Source: an uncultured Prevotellaceae bacterium
Lineage (GTDB): Bacteria > Bacteroidota > Bacteroidia > Bacteroidales > Muribaculaceae
NCBI GenBank assembly: GCA_900319525.1
Contig: ONOU01000010.1
Location: 1-64,000, forward strand
Length of the DNA stretch: 64,000 bases
Direction: 5' to 3'
Part shown: piece after piece, positions 40,122 to 49,809 of the stretch
How positions within the stretch are numbered: the stretch's first letter is position 1
How the letters are laid out: each line of letters opens with the position of its first letter
Notes under the pieces: model-generated
The model's database searches: none
Seen by the model: the letters and a program-made list of their open reading frames with translations, nothing else
What the model was told of the DNA's origin: nothing
Translations under genes and position numbers: made by a program

Positions 40122-43100
40122 ATGAACGTACTGAAAAGATTTCTACTCAGCTTCATGCTCATGTTGACGTGTACCCTAGTGTATGCGCAAACAGAAATCA
40201 CAGGCACCGTCGTTGACGAGACAGGAGAAACCGTCATCGGCGCCACTGTGATGGAGAAAGGTACCACCAACGGTACAGTGACCGACTTTGACGGCGTCTT
40301 CACCATCAAGGTCAATCCCGGAGCAACCCTCGTTTTCTCCTACGTGGGCTTCCTTAATGTCGAGATGCCTGCCAGCAATGGCATGGTAGTTACCATGAAA
40401 GAGGACGCGCTTGCCCTCAACGAGATCGTCGTGACGGGTTACACCACACAGCGCAAGGCCGACCTGACCGGTGCCGTGAGTGTAGTTAGCGTTACCGATC
40501 TGGTAAAACAGAACGAGAACAACCCCATCAAGGCGATGCAGGGTCGCGTGCCGGGTATGAACATCTCGGCCGACGGTAATCCCTCAGGTGCCGCAACGGT
40601 GCGCATCCGTGGTACAGGTACCCTCAACAACAACGACCCGCTGTACATTATCGACGGTGTCCCCACCAAGGCCGGTATGCACGAACTTAATGGTAATGAC
40701 ATCGAGAGCATCCAGGTGTTGAAGGATGCCGCTTCAGCGTCTATCTACGGTAGCCGCGCTGCCAATGGTGTCATCATCATTACTACCAAAGGCGGTAAGG
40801 ACGGCAAAGTCAAGATTGACTTTGATGCCAGCCTGTCGGTGCAAACCTATGCCAACAAGATGAAAGTCCTTAACGCCAAGGAATTTGGCCAGACGATGTG
40901 GCAAGGTTATGTGAACGACGGCTTGGATCCCAACTTGAACGGCCTGGGATACCATTATGATTGGAGTTACAATGCTCAAGGTGTCCCCACACTCAATGCC
41001 ATCACGATGAGCAAGTTCCTGGATCCCGCAGGAAAGACTCCCGCTGCCGATACCGACTGGTTCAAGGAGACCACCCGAACGGGCTTTGTTCAGCAATATA
41101 ACGTCTCGCTGAGCCAGGGCACCGAAAATGGTACCTCCTTCTTCTCCTTGGGTTACTACAATAACAAAGGTATCATCAAGCAGTCTGATTTCCAGAGGCT
41201 TTCGGCCCGCATAAACTCAACCTACAAGCTGTTGCCTATCGGCGACCGCAAGATTGTGACCATCGGTGAGCACTTCACAGTAAACCGCACCAACGAGCTT
41301 CAGGCACCTGGCGGATTCCTCGAGAACGTGCTGCAGTTCAATCCCTCGCTGCCCGTTTACACGACCGACGGCCAATATGCCGGTCCCGTGGGTGGTTATC
41401 CCGACCGTGAGAATCCCGTGGCTCGCCTTGACCGCAACAGCGACAACCGCTACACCTATTGGCGCATGTTTGGTGATGCCTTCATCAATATCAACCCCAT
41501 CGCCAACTTCAATATCAAGTCAACCTTCGGTCTTGATTATTCCCAAAAACAGCAGCGCATTTTCACCTATCCTATTACCGAGGGCACAGTGGCCAATCCG
41601 ACCAATGCCGTTGAGCCCAAGCAGGAACACTGGACCAAGTGGATGTGGAATGCCATTGCTACCTACAACCTGGAGCGCGGCAACCACCGTGGTGACATCA
41701 TGATAGGTACTGAGCTCAACCGTGAGGATGACTCATGGCTCAGCGCCAAAGCCTATGACTTTGCTGTCCTGAATCCTGATTACATGTGGCCCAACTCGGC
41801 AGTCGGCGAGTCCGAGGCCTATGGTTCTGGTGAGGGTTACACGCTGGTATCCTTCTTCGGCAAGGTGAATTACACTTACGCCGACCGCTACTTAGCAAGC
41901 CTGACCATGCGCTATGACGGTTCAAGCCGTTTCGGCCGCAATAACCGCTACGGTACCTTCCCCTCGGTGAGCCTCGGCTGGCGCATCAGTGAGGAATCCT
42001 TCATGAAGAGTCTGGACTGGCTCGACAACCTCAAGTTGCGTGCATCATGGGGTCAGACTGGTAACCAGGAGATTTCCAATATTGCCCGTTACACCATCTT
42101 TGAGAGCAACTATGGTGAGGCAGGTTTCGGTGGCCAGAGCTATGGTACCAGTTATGACATTACCGGTACCAACGGCGGCCAGACGCTCCCCAGCGGTTTC
42201 AAGCGCAACCAGTTGGGTAACGATAACCTCAAGTGGGAAACCACGACACAGACTAACCTTGGTTTTGACTTCGGTATGCTGCGCAACGCACTATATGGTT
42301 CGTTTGAGTGGTACTACAAGAAGACCACCGACATTCTGGTTTACATGCCAGGCATCGGTGTGATGGGTGAAGGTAGCAGTCAGTGGATCAATGCTGGTGA
42401 GATGACCAATAAGGGTATCGAGCTTAATGTGGGCTACCGTGGCAGTGTTGGCGATTTCCAGTATGACATCGCTGGCAACATCGGTACCTATCGCAACAAG
42501 GTGACCAAGCTTCCCGAGACCTTGGCAGCTGCCGGAACCTTCGGCGGTAACGGCGTTGAGAGCGTTGTGGGACATCCCATGGGTGCTCAGGTGGGCTATG
42601 TGTATGACGGCATCTTCAAGAGCCAGGAAGAGATCTATAACCATGCCGAACAGAATGGTGCCGGCCTGGGTCGCATCCGCTGGAAAGACTTGAACGAGGA
42701 TGGAGTCATCAACGAGAAAGACCAGAAGTGGATTTATTCTCCTGTGCCCGATTTCACGTGGGGTTTGAACATCTATCTTGAATACAAGAACTTTGATTTC
42801 ACCATGTTCTGGCAGGGAGTGCAGGGCGTTGACGTCATCAGCGACCTGAAGCGTGAGACTGACTTGTGGGCCGGTCTGAATATTACCAACCTGAACAAGG
42901 GCCACCGCTTGCTGGACGCATGGACCCCCCTGAATCCAAACTCCAACATCCCTGCTGTCAGCACAATGGACAATAACAACGAGAAGCGCGTGAGCAGCTA
43001 CTTTGTGGAGAACGGTTCCTTCGCCAAGATGCGTAACATCCAATTGGGTTACAACTTTGGCAGCAACATTTGTGACAAGTTGCACCTGTCGCGCTTGCGC

Positions 43101-43229
43101 ATGTATGTATCTGCCCAGAACCTGTTGACCATCAAGAGCAAGTCATTTACTGGTGTGGATCCCGAGAATCCCAACTTCGGTTATCCTATCCCCCTCAATG
43201 TCACCTACGGTCTTAATGTTTCATTCTAA
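40122..43229 (+). CDS. SusC-type TonB-dependent transporter of the fructan PUL
   Basis: Outer-membrane barrel that imports oligosaccharides with energy from TonB. The 1035-aa protein has a signal peptide (MNVLKRFLLSFMLMLTCTLVYA), a carboxypeptidase-like (CNA_B-type) N-terminal domain (EITGTVVDETGETVIGATV), the plug with the TonB box region and GTGTLNNNDPLYIIDGVPT, and a barrel ending in aromatic Phe (GLNVSF). It pairs with the SusD protein 14 nt downstream. Assignment to fructan uptake rests on the GH32 and fructokinase genes of the same operon. Confidence 0.93.
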   Translation: MNVLKRFLLSFMLMLTCTLVYAQTEITGTVVDETGETVIGATVMEKGTTNGTVTDFDGVFTIKVNPGATLVFSYVGFLNVEMPASNGMVVTMKEDALALNEIVVTGYTTQRKADLTGAVSVVSVTDLVKQNENNPIKAMQGRVPGMNISADGNPSGAATVRIRGTGTLNNNDPLYIIDGVPTKAGMHELNGNDIESIQVLKDAASASIYGSRAANGVIIITTKGGKDGKVKIDFDASLSVQTYANKMKVLNAKEFGQTMWQGYVNDGLDPNLNGLGYHYDWSYNAQGVPTLNAITMSKFLDPAGKTPAADTDWFKETTRTGFVQQYNVSLSQGTENGTSFFSLGYYNNKGIIKQSDFQRLSARINSTYKLLPIGDRKIVTIGEHFTVNRTNELQAPGGFLENVLQFNPSLPVYTTDGQYAGPVGGYPDRENPVARLDRNSDNRYTYWRMFGDAFININPIANFNIKSTFGLDYSQKQQRIFTYPITEGTVANPTNAVEPKQEHWTKWMWNAIATYNLERGNHRGDIMIGTELNREDDSWLSAKAYDFAVLNPDYMWPNSAVGESEAYGSGEGYTLVSFFGKVNYTYADRYLASLTMRYDGSSRFGRNNRYGTFPSVSLGWRISEESFMKSLDWLDNLKLRASWGQTGNQEISNIARYTIFESNYGEAGFGGQSYGTSYDITGTNGGQTLPSGFKRNQLGNDNLKWETTTQTNLGFDFGMLRNALYGSFEWYYKKTTDILVYMPGIGVMGEGSSQWINAGEMTNKGIELNVGYRGSVGDFQYDIAGNIGTYRNKVTKLPETLAAAGTFGGNGVESVVGHPMGAQVGYVYDGIFKSQEEIYNHAEQNGAGLGRIRWKDLNEDGVINEKDQKWIYSPVPDFTWGLNIYLEYKNFDFTMFWQGVQGVDVISDLKRETDLWAGLNITNLNKGHRLLDAWTPLNPNSNIPAVSTMDNNNEKRVSSYFVENGSFAKMRNIQLGYNFGSNICDKLHLSRLRMYVSAQNLLTIKSKSFTGVDPENPNFGYPIPLNVTYGLNVSF

Positions 43230-43243
43230 AATTCAGATTCACT

Positions 43244-44983
43244 ATGAAAAAGATTTTCAATATATTGTGTGTCGGTCTGGTTTGCCTCAGTGCCACCACA
43301 TTGTTTACATCTTGTGACGATTTTCTGGACGAGCACAAGCCCCAAGCCACACTCAGTGACGAGCAGGTAAAGTCGCCCGAGAATGCTGAGGCCATGGCCA
43401 TCTCGGCCTACGCCATCTTCACCTCGGCCGAGGACATCAATTCATCATTCTCGATGTGGAACTTTGACGTCCGTAGTGATGATGCCTATAAGGGAGGTAA
43501 CGGTACCAGTGACGGTGACGTCTTCCATCAGCTTGAGGTTCAGCAGGGTGTTCTCACCACCAACTGGAACATTAATGACATGTGGGTAAGGCTGTACAAC
43601 AGTTTGTCACGCGTGAACAGCGCGATAGCTCTGCTCAAGGAAACCGACGACAGCTTTGTGATGAAGAGTCAGCGCCTGGCCGAGATGAAGTTCTTGCGCG
43701 CCTATGGCCACTTCCTGCTCAAACGACTGTACAAGAATATCCCCTTTGTTGTCAACGAGAACTTGACTTACGAGGAGTATAACGAGCTGTCCAACACCCA
43801 GTACACCAACGACGAGGGATGGCAACTCATCATCGACGACTTGATGGAAGCCTACAACACCCTGCCCGAGGTTCAGCAGGACAAAGGCCGACCTACCCGT
43901 TCTGCCGCCGCTGCTTTCCTGGCCAAGGTTTATCTCTACAAGGCCTATCGTCAGGATGATGCCAGGAGCAACCAGGTGACGAGCATCGATCAAGGTGACC
44001 TGGAAAAGGTTATCGAGTTTACCAATCCCTCCCTGTATGCTAACTATGGACTGGAGGATGATATCCACAACAACTTCCGTCCCGAGGAAGAGTATGAAAA
44101 TGGTATTGAGAGCATCTGGGCTATCCAGTATTCCCGCAATGATGGCTCGACCTACGGCAACTTGAACTGGAGCTATGGCTTGATTCCTCCCAACATTCCC
44201 GGTGCTACCGATGGTGGCTGCGACTTCTACAAGCCCTCACAGAACCTGGTGAATGCTTACCACACTGGTGCAGACGGTCTGCCCTTGCTCGACAATTTCA
44301 ATGAAAAGGATTTCAATCTGGCTGAGGACAATGCCGACCCGCGCTTGTTCCTTACCGTGGGTATGCCGGGACTTCCCTACATGTTCAACCGCAACTACAT
44401 GATGGAGGAGACCAGCATCTGGAGCCGCAGCAACGGTCTGTATGGCTACTACGTATCCCTCAAGCACAATGTTGACCCTGCCCTCATCGGCAGCTACCTC
44501 ATCAAGGGTTCTTATTGGGCCAGCTCGATGAACCGCATTGTATTCCGCTATGCCGACGTGTTGTTGATGCGTGCCGAGGCCTACGCTCAGCTGGGTCAGA
44601 CCGACCAAGCCATCAATCTCGTGAATCAGTTGCGCTCACGTGCTGCTACCAGCACTCAGATGATTTCCAGCTATCCCAACTTATATGGTGTGAAGATGTT
44701 CATCAGCAACTATCGCGGCAGCTATTCCAAGGATCAGGCTGTGAAGATTGTGAAGATGGAACGCCGTCTGGAAATGGGTATGGAGAGCGAGCGTTTCTTT
44801 GACCTCGTACGCTGGGGTGATGCCGCTACAGTGCTCAACAAGTACTATTCTGAGGAAATCGACCATTGTGCGATTTACAGTGCTGCCCATTTCACGGCCA
44901 ACAAGGACGAGTACCTGCCTATCCCGTTCAGTCAGATTTCGGCTTCCAACGGCCATTACACGCAGAACATTGGCAACTGGTAA
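43244..44983 (+). CDS. SusD-type surface glycan-binding lipoprotein of the fructan PUL
   Basis: A 579-aa lipoprotein that caps the SusC channel and binds the glycan. Signal peptide with lipobox LFTSCDDFLDE, SusD/RagB helical (TPR-like) core, and the C-terminal SusD segment with ERRLEMGMESERFFDLVRWGD, the hallmark of the family. It begins 14 nt after susC. Expected location is the outer leaflet of the outer membrane. Confidence 0.93.
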   Translation: MKKIFNILCVGLVCLSATTLFTSCDDFLDEHKPQATLSDEQVKSPENAEAMAISAYAIFTSAEDINSSFSMWNFDVRSDDAYKGGNGTSDGDVFHQLEVQQGVLTTNWNINDMWVRLYNSLSRVNSAIALLKETDDSFVMKSQRLAEMKFLRAYGHFLLKRLYKNIPFVVNENLTYEEYNELSNTQYTNDEGWQLIIDDLMEAYNTLPEVQQDKGRPTRSAAAAFLAKVYLYKAYRQDDARSNQVTSIDQGDLEKVIEFTNPSLYANYGLEDDIHNNFRPEEEYENGIESIWAIQYSRNDGSTYGNLNWSYGLIPPNIPGATDGGCDFYKPSQNLVNAYHTGADGLPLLDNFNEKDFNLAEDNADPRLFLTVGMPGLPYMFNRNYMMEETSIWSRSNGLYGYYVSLKHNVDPALIGSYLIKGSYWASSMNRIVFRYADVLLMRAEAYAQLGQTDQAINLVNQLRSRAATSTQMISSYPNLYGVKMFISNYRGSYSKDQAVKIVKMERRLEMGMESERFFDLVRWGDAATVLNKYYSEEIDHCAIYSAAHFTANKDEYLPIPFSQISASNGHYTQNIGNW

Positions 44984-45007
44984 TCGTTGCAACATAGTAA
45001 AATTTCG

Positions 45008-46438
45008 ATGAATAAAAAAATAATGATTATGAAAGCTAAGATATTATATTTATTATGTGTGTGTCTTGCCTGCTGCGGATTCGCCACAATGTTCAGCTCA
45101 TGCTCTGATGACAACATCAGTGATCTGGACCTGAAAGGCAACTGCATGATTGATCAGCTCTCCCTTGATAACTTTGAGGGAATCATCGACTTGCCTTCAC
45201 GCTCCATCCTCGTTCGTTTGCCCGAGGTCTATGAAACCTCAGCCATGAAGGTGACGTCATTGAAGATGTCGGATGGTGCCGTGTGCAACATTAGCCAGGG
45301 CGAAACCATCAACATGGACGCTGCCAAGGTGTTGCATGTCAAGAACGGTGACGTTTTTATGGATTGGACATTGTCTGTCCTGCACGACGAGGCCCGCATC
45401 ACTCGATTTGTCATCAATGACATCTACACTGGCAGCATTGACCAGGACACCAAGTCGATTGTAGTCTATATTCCTGCTACGCTCGACATCACTAACTTGG
45501 TACCGACCATTACCTATAGTGCCAATGCGACGATTACCCCGTCATCGGGTGTAGCGCAGGATTTCTCTCAGCCCGTTACCTACACAGTGAAGAACAATTC
45601 GGCCGAGAGTGCCTATACCGTTAAGGTTATCGCCATCAGCAAGCCCAAGGCCATCTTCCTGGGCTCTGTTCCCACGATGAACGAACTGGATCCCGAGGCT
45701 CAGACCGCTTGCCAGTGGATGCTCGGCAATGTTGAGAGCTCGTTGTATGCTTCGTTTGCCGACCTGCGTGCCGGCACGCTCGACCTGTCGGAATGCAAAC
45801 TCATCTGGTGGCACTGGCACGTTGATGGCGGCGTTGATGGCCACGACAACTTTGTCGCTAAGGCTACCGACGCAATGAACACCCTGAACGAGCTGCGTCA
45901 ATTCTATGAGAACGGCGGTGCCCTGCTGCTCACCCGCTATGCCGTCAACCTGCCTTCTTTCATAGGCACGACTGGTGACGACGAGTGGACGACGCCCAAC
46001 AATTGCTGGGGTCAGGACGAGGCCAATGCCGAGCTGGTCGGCGGCCCGTGGACATTCCGCATCTTTGATGGTCAGAATAGCCATGCCATCTATCAGGGGC
46101 TTGTGGCTGGTGACAACCCCAACGAGGTTTACTGTACCGATGCCGGTTATCACATCACCAACTCCACCGCCCAGTATCACATCGGTACCGATTGGGGTGG
46201 ATTTGACAACTATGATGTCTGGACCAATCGCACAGGTGGTAAGGTCCTCGGTGTGGGAGGTGACGGCGCCATTGTGCTCTGGGAGTATCCTGCTCATGAC
46301 GGCAAGGGTGGCATCATCTGCATCGGTTCTGGCTGCTACGACTGGTATTCCTACACCTATGAACCCGGATATACCGAGAAGTATCACAAGAACATTGAGA
46401 TTATGACCAAGAACGCTATCAACTATTTAACCAAGTAA
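45008..46438 (+). CDS. DUF4960-type surface glycan-binding lipoprotein (SusE-position)
   Basis: A 476-aa lipoprotein (lipobox FSSCSDD) in the place where PULs encode an accessory surface glycan-binding protein. The N-terminal part has Ig-like beta domains (YIPATLDITNLVPTITYSAN). The C-terminal half (about 220-475; KAIFLGSVPTMNELDPE, then GGALLLTRYAV) fits DUF4960, the family of levan-binding proteins such as BT1761. Start at ATG 45008; ATG 45029 is also possible, and both keep the signal peptide. It follows susD by 24 nt. Confidence 0.75.
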   Translation: MNKKIMIMKAKILYLLCVCLACCGFATMFSSCSDDNISDLDLKGNCMIDQLSLDNFEGIIDLPSRSILVRLPEVYETSAMKVTSLKMSDGAVCNISQGETINMDAAKVLHVKNGDVFMDWTLSVLHDEARITRFVINDIYTGSIDQDTKSIVVYIPATLDITNLVPTITYSANATITPSSGVAQDFSQPVTYTVKNNSAESAYTVKVIAISKPKAIFLGSVPTMNELDPEAQTACQWMLGNVESSLYASFADLRAGTLDLSECKLIWWHWHVDGGVDGHDNFVAKATDAMNTLNELRQFYENGGALLLTRYAVNLPSFIGTTGDDEWTTPNNCWGQDEANAELVGGPWTFRIFDGQNSHAIYQGLVAGDNPNEVYCTDAGYHITNSTAQYHIGTDWGGFDNYDVWTNRTGGKVLGVGGDGAIVLWEYPAHDGKGGIICIGSGCYDWYSYTYEPGYTEKYHKNIEIMTKNAINYLTK

Positions 46439-46445
46439 TTGACTC

Positions 46446-48035
46446 ATGAAACAGTACAAGAATATTTTCAGCGCACTGCTGCTGGGTTGCTTTATGATCG
46501 CTACATCGGCATGCAGCGAGGAGAAGTTTGGCCCTGATCCTTCAAGGGACTGGGATAACACCACATTCTTCAACTCGTTAGACGAGGCTGGTTTCCAGAC
46601 CTATTACAACCCGGCAATCGGCCGTTGTGGAGACCCGATGCCTTTCTATGACGCCAAGGCTGGCCATTTCAAGGTGCTCTACCTGCAGGAGTTTGACAAT
46701 AATGCAGCATTTAACTACCACCCCTTCTGGGGGGTATCCACCGTTGATGGTGCCAACTATCAGTCCCTGGGTGAGGTTCTGCCTACCGGCACATCTCCTG
46801 AAGAGCAGGATGCCGCTCTGGGTACAGGATGCTGTATTTATAATGAGAAGGACGGATTATACTATATCTATTACACGGGACATGACCGATATGGCCGCGA
46901 GGCTGTGATGAGGGCCACGTCGTCAGACTTCGAGAACTGGTCCAAGGACGCCATCTGGATGTTGAAGGGCTCAACCTATGGCTACTCAGATAACGACTTC
47001 CGCGACCCGCAGATCTTTGTTGCTGATGACGGACTTTACCACATGGTCATCTCCAGCAACCTGAAGTTTGCCGAATTCAAGTCCAGCGACCTGAAGACGT
47101 GGGAACACGCCGGCAACTTCCCCATGATCTGGGACCGCATGTGTGAGTGCCCCGACATCTTCAAGATGGGTAACTACTGGTACCTGATTTACAGCGAGGG
47201 TTATCGTGCCTCATGGAGCCGCAAGGTGAAGTACATGATGGCAACCTCTTGGGAGGCTCTGAAGGCCTGCTTCAACGATCCTGGTGCCAACTGGCCCCGC
47301 GACGGTCATGAGGGCGTACTCGACACCCGCGCTTTCTATGCCGGCAAGACGGCAAGCAACGGCCAGGACCGCTACATCTGGGGCTGGTGCCCCTACCGCA
47401 CGGGTAACACCATCCACGACAAGAACATCAATGTGGGAGCAGGTGGCGAGCCCAACTGGTCGGGAGCACTGGTGTGCCACAAGATTATCCAGCATGCCGA
47501 CGGCACGCTGACCCTGGGTGAGGTGCCTGCAATCGCTGCAAAATTCAATGATGAGCAGGCCGTCAAGGTAATGGACAGCAATGGTGCCCAACTAAGCGGC
47601 GTGAATGGCTCACTCTCGGGTGACAATGCCTATGTGCTGTACAACCGTTTGGGAACCTGCAATCACATCTCGTTTACCGTGACCACGTCCAACAATTGGG
47701 ACCGCTTCGGCATCTCGCTGGTGCGTGGCAGCGACAGCGACCGTTACTACACGATGATGGTCAATCCTGAAGACGAGAACCATCGCAAGGTGAACTTTGA
47801 GCAGGAGGGAACTGCCGGTAAGGGCTTTATCGAGGGTATCGATGGCTACTGGTTTGAGCGTCCGGCCGACAACGTTTACCACATCAACATCTACACCGAC
47901 AACTCGGTCATGGTGATGTATATCAACGATGTTTGCGCCTACACCAACCGCATCTACGGAATCCAGAAGAATTGCTGGAGTATCAACAATTATGGTGGCA
48001 ATATCACCATCTCTGACCTGAAAGTGTTCCAGTAA
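46446..48035 (+). CDS. GH32-family lipoprotein with divergent nucleophile motif
   Basis: A 529-aa surface lipoprotein (lipobox ATSACSEE) with a five-bladed propeller of GH32 type. It has DFRDPQIF (stabiliser motif RDP) and MCECPDIF (acid/base Glu). In the position of WMNDPNG it has RCGDPMPFYD, so the Asp nucleophile can be matched but the flanking residues differ. The C-terminal part is a beta-sandwich (DUF4975-like) with FTVTTSNNWDRFGISLVRG. As a lipoprotein it probably cuts fructan at the cell surface, or binds it if inactive. 7 nt after the DUF4960 gene. Confidence 0.75.
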   Translation: MKQYKNIFSALLLGCFMIATSACSEEKFGPDPSRDWDNTTFFNSLDEAGFQTYYNPAIGRCGDPMPFYDAKAGHFKVLYLQEFDNNAAFNYHPFWGVSTVDGANYQSLGEVLPTGTSPEEQDAALGTGCCIYNEKDGLYYIYYTGHDRYGREAVMRATSSDFENWSKDAIWMLKGSTYGYSDNDFRDPQIFVADDGLYHMVISSNLKFAEFKSSDLKTWEHAGNFPMIWDRMCECPDIFKMGNYWYLIYSEGYRASWSRKVKYMMATSWEALKACFNDPGANWPRDGHEGVLDTRAFYAGKTASNGQDRYIWGWCPYRTGNTIHDKNINVGAGGEPNWSGALVCHKIIQHADGTLTLGEVPAIAAKFNDEQAVKVMDSNGAQLSGVNGSLSGDNAYVLYNRLGTCNHISFTVTTSNNWDRFGISLVRGSDSDRYYTMMVNPEDENHRKVNFEQEGTAGKGFIEGIDGYWFERPADNVYHINIYTDNSVMVMYINDVCAYTNRIYGIQKNCWSINNYGGNITISDLKVFQ

Positions 48036-48054
48036 ACGCTAAACAGCCTTTACT

Positions 48055-49719
48055 ATGATGAACAGACTGTTAACTATTCTGGCGGCAGTGCTCGTGGCCT
48101 TCTCGGCCACGGCACTGGCCCCCCAGATGTTGAGCGAAAACCACGCTATGCTGCGGGTTGACGCTACGGGCAAGTACCTGTTGCTGCCCGTGCAAGAGAA
48201 AGAAGAGTACGCCCATTTGCGCGTCATCGTGGACAACGAGCAGATGCATAATCTCAACGTGAGGCTTGCGGTGGACAAGGTGGACTACTATGTGCCTCTC
48301 GACATCCAGCGCTATGGCAACAAGAAGGTGCTCGTTGACATCTCTTTCCATGGTGACCGCCGCACCACGGGTGCTGTCAAGGACTTCGCCTGCTGGCGCG
48401 AGATGAAGGTGAGCAACACGTTTGATGCGACTAACCGTGAGCGATTCCGCCCCGCCTATCACCACACGCCCGCCTATGGATGGATGAATGATCCTAACGG
48501 CATGTTCTACAAGGACGGCGTGTGGCACCTGTACTACCAGTGGAACCCCTACGGCTCACAGTGGGAGAACATGACATGGGGCCACTCGACCTCGACCGAC
48601 TTGATCCACTGGACTCACCAGCCCACTGCCATCGAGCCTGATGCGCTGGGAACCATCTTCTCGGGCTCTTGTGTGACCAATGGTGATGAGGTTGTGGCCA
48701 TCTACACCTCGGCTGGACAGAACCAGGCGCAGTCTATCGCCATTTCTCATGACAACGGCATGACGTTTGACAAGTATGAGGGCAACCCCGTCTTGACGAG
48801 CGATGTACCCGACTTCCGCGACCCTAACCCCTTCTGGAACAGCGATATCAACGCTTGGAATATGATTCTCGCCGCTGGTCAGGAAATGAATATCTACAGT
48901 TCCAAAGACCTGAAATCATGGAAGTATGAGAGTTCCTTTGGCAAGGAATACGGTAACCATGGTGGTGTGTGGGAGTGCCCCGACCTGATGAAGATCGACG
49001 GCAAATGGGTGCTGCTGTGCAACATCAATCCTGGCGGCCCCTTCGGCGGCTCGGCAACGCAGTACTTTGTGGGCGACTTCGACGGCCACAAGTTCACCTG
49101 TGAGTCGATGCCCAAGGTCACCAAGTGGCTGGACTACGGCAAGGACCACTATGCCACGGTATCGTTCTATAACGCTCCCGCTGGCCGTCACGTGGTGCTG
49201 GCATGGATGTCCAACTGGCAGTATGCCAACCAGGTGCCTACCCGCCAATTCCGCAGTGCCAACTCGATCCCCCGCGATCTGGGGCTGTTCACCGATGGTG
49301 AGGAGACCTACGTCAGCGTGAAACCTTCACCCGAAATGCTCGCAATGCGCGGTGCCAAGGTGAAGAAGCCGACCGAGACCTGCGAAATCGTCGTGGATGT
49401 GAAAAACTCGATGGAATTGATCCTGTCCAACGCCAATGGCGAGCAGGTGGTGATGACCTATGATGCCGCCAAGCAGACCTTTGCGATGGACCGCACGGCC
49501 AGCGGTGACGCCTCCTTCAGCGAGGCCTTCCCTGTAGTGACCGTCGCTTCCACCCACGGCACCATCAAGCAACTGCGCATCTTCGTTGACCGTTGCAGCA
49601 TCGAGGCCTTTGACGCCAACGGCAAGATGGCTATGACCAACCTCGTGTTCCCCAGCGCGCCCTATACCAACCTCAAGGTCAAGGGCGGCAAGGCTACTGT
49701 TTACCAGTTGAACCTCTAA
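48055..49719 (+). CDS. GH32 fructan hydrolase (levanase/exo-inulinase type)
   Basis: A 554-aa glycoside hydrolase family 32 enzyme with all three catalytic motifs: YGWMNDPNGMFY (nucleophile Asp), DFRDPNPFW (stabiliser) and VWECPDLMK (acid/base). C-terminal beta-sandwich with VFVDRCSIEAF-type residues (IFVDRCSIEAFDANG). Signal peptide without lipobox Cys (MMNRLLTILAAVLVAFSATALA), so it is expected in the periplasm, where it would release fructose from imported oligosaccharides. Fructose would feed the transporter and kinase genes downstream. Confidence 0.92.
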   Translation: MMNRLLTILAAVLVAFSATALAPQMLSENHAMLRVDATGKYLLLPVQEKEEYAHLRVIVDNEQMHNLNVRLAVDKVDYYVPLDIQRYGNKKVLVDISFHGDRRTTGAVKDFACWREMKVSNTFDATNRERFRPAYHHTPAYGWMNDPNGMFYKDGVWHLYYQWNPYGSQWENMTWGHSTSTDLIHWTHQPTAIEPDALGTIFSGSCVTNGDEVVAIYTSAGQNQAQSIAISHDNGMTFDKYEGNPVLTSDVPDFRDPNPFWNSDINAWNMILAAGQEMNIYSSKDLKSWKYESSFGKEYGNHGGVWECPDLMKIDGKWVLLCNINPGGPFGGSATQYFVGDFDGHKFTCESMPKVTKWLDYGKDHYATVSFYNAPAGRHVVLAWMSNWQYANQVPTRQFRSANSIPRDLGLFTDGEETYVSVKPSPEMLAMRGAKVKKPTETCEIVVDVKNSMELILSNANGEQVVMTYDAAKQTFAMDRTASGDASFSEAFPVVTVASTHGTIKQLRIFVDRCSIEAFDANGKMAMTNLVFPSAPYTNLKVKGGKATVYQLNL

Positions 49720-49771
49720 CGAGATAAGAGATAAAAGATAATAGATAAGAGTTTTAGGCGCAAGTAATCAC

Positions 49772-49806
49772 ACTTAAAACTTAAAACTGACAACTTAAAA
49801 CTTACA
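49772..49806. repeat. AACTTAAAACT short repeats before the transporter gene
   Basis: Three closely spaced ACTTAAAACT-like units. A similar cluster lies at 51019-51043 before the fructokinase gene. Their matching positions suggest a shared A/T-rich translation-enhancing leader or simply a dispersed repeat. Confidence 0.5.
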
Positions 49807-49809
49807 ATA

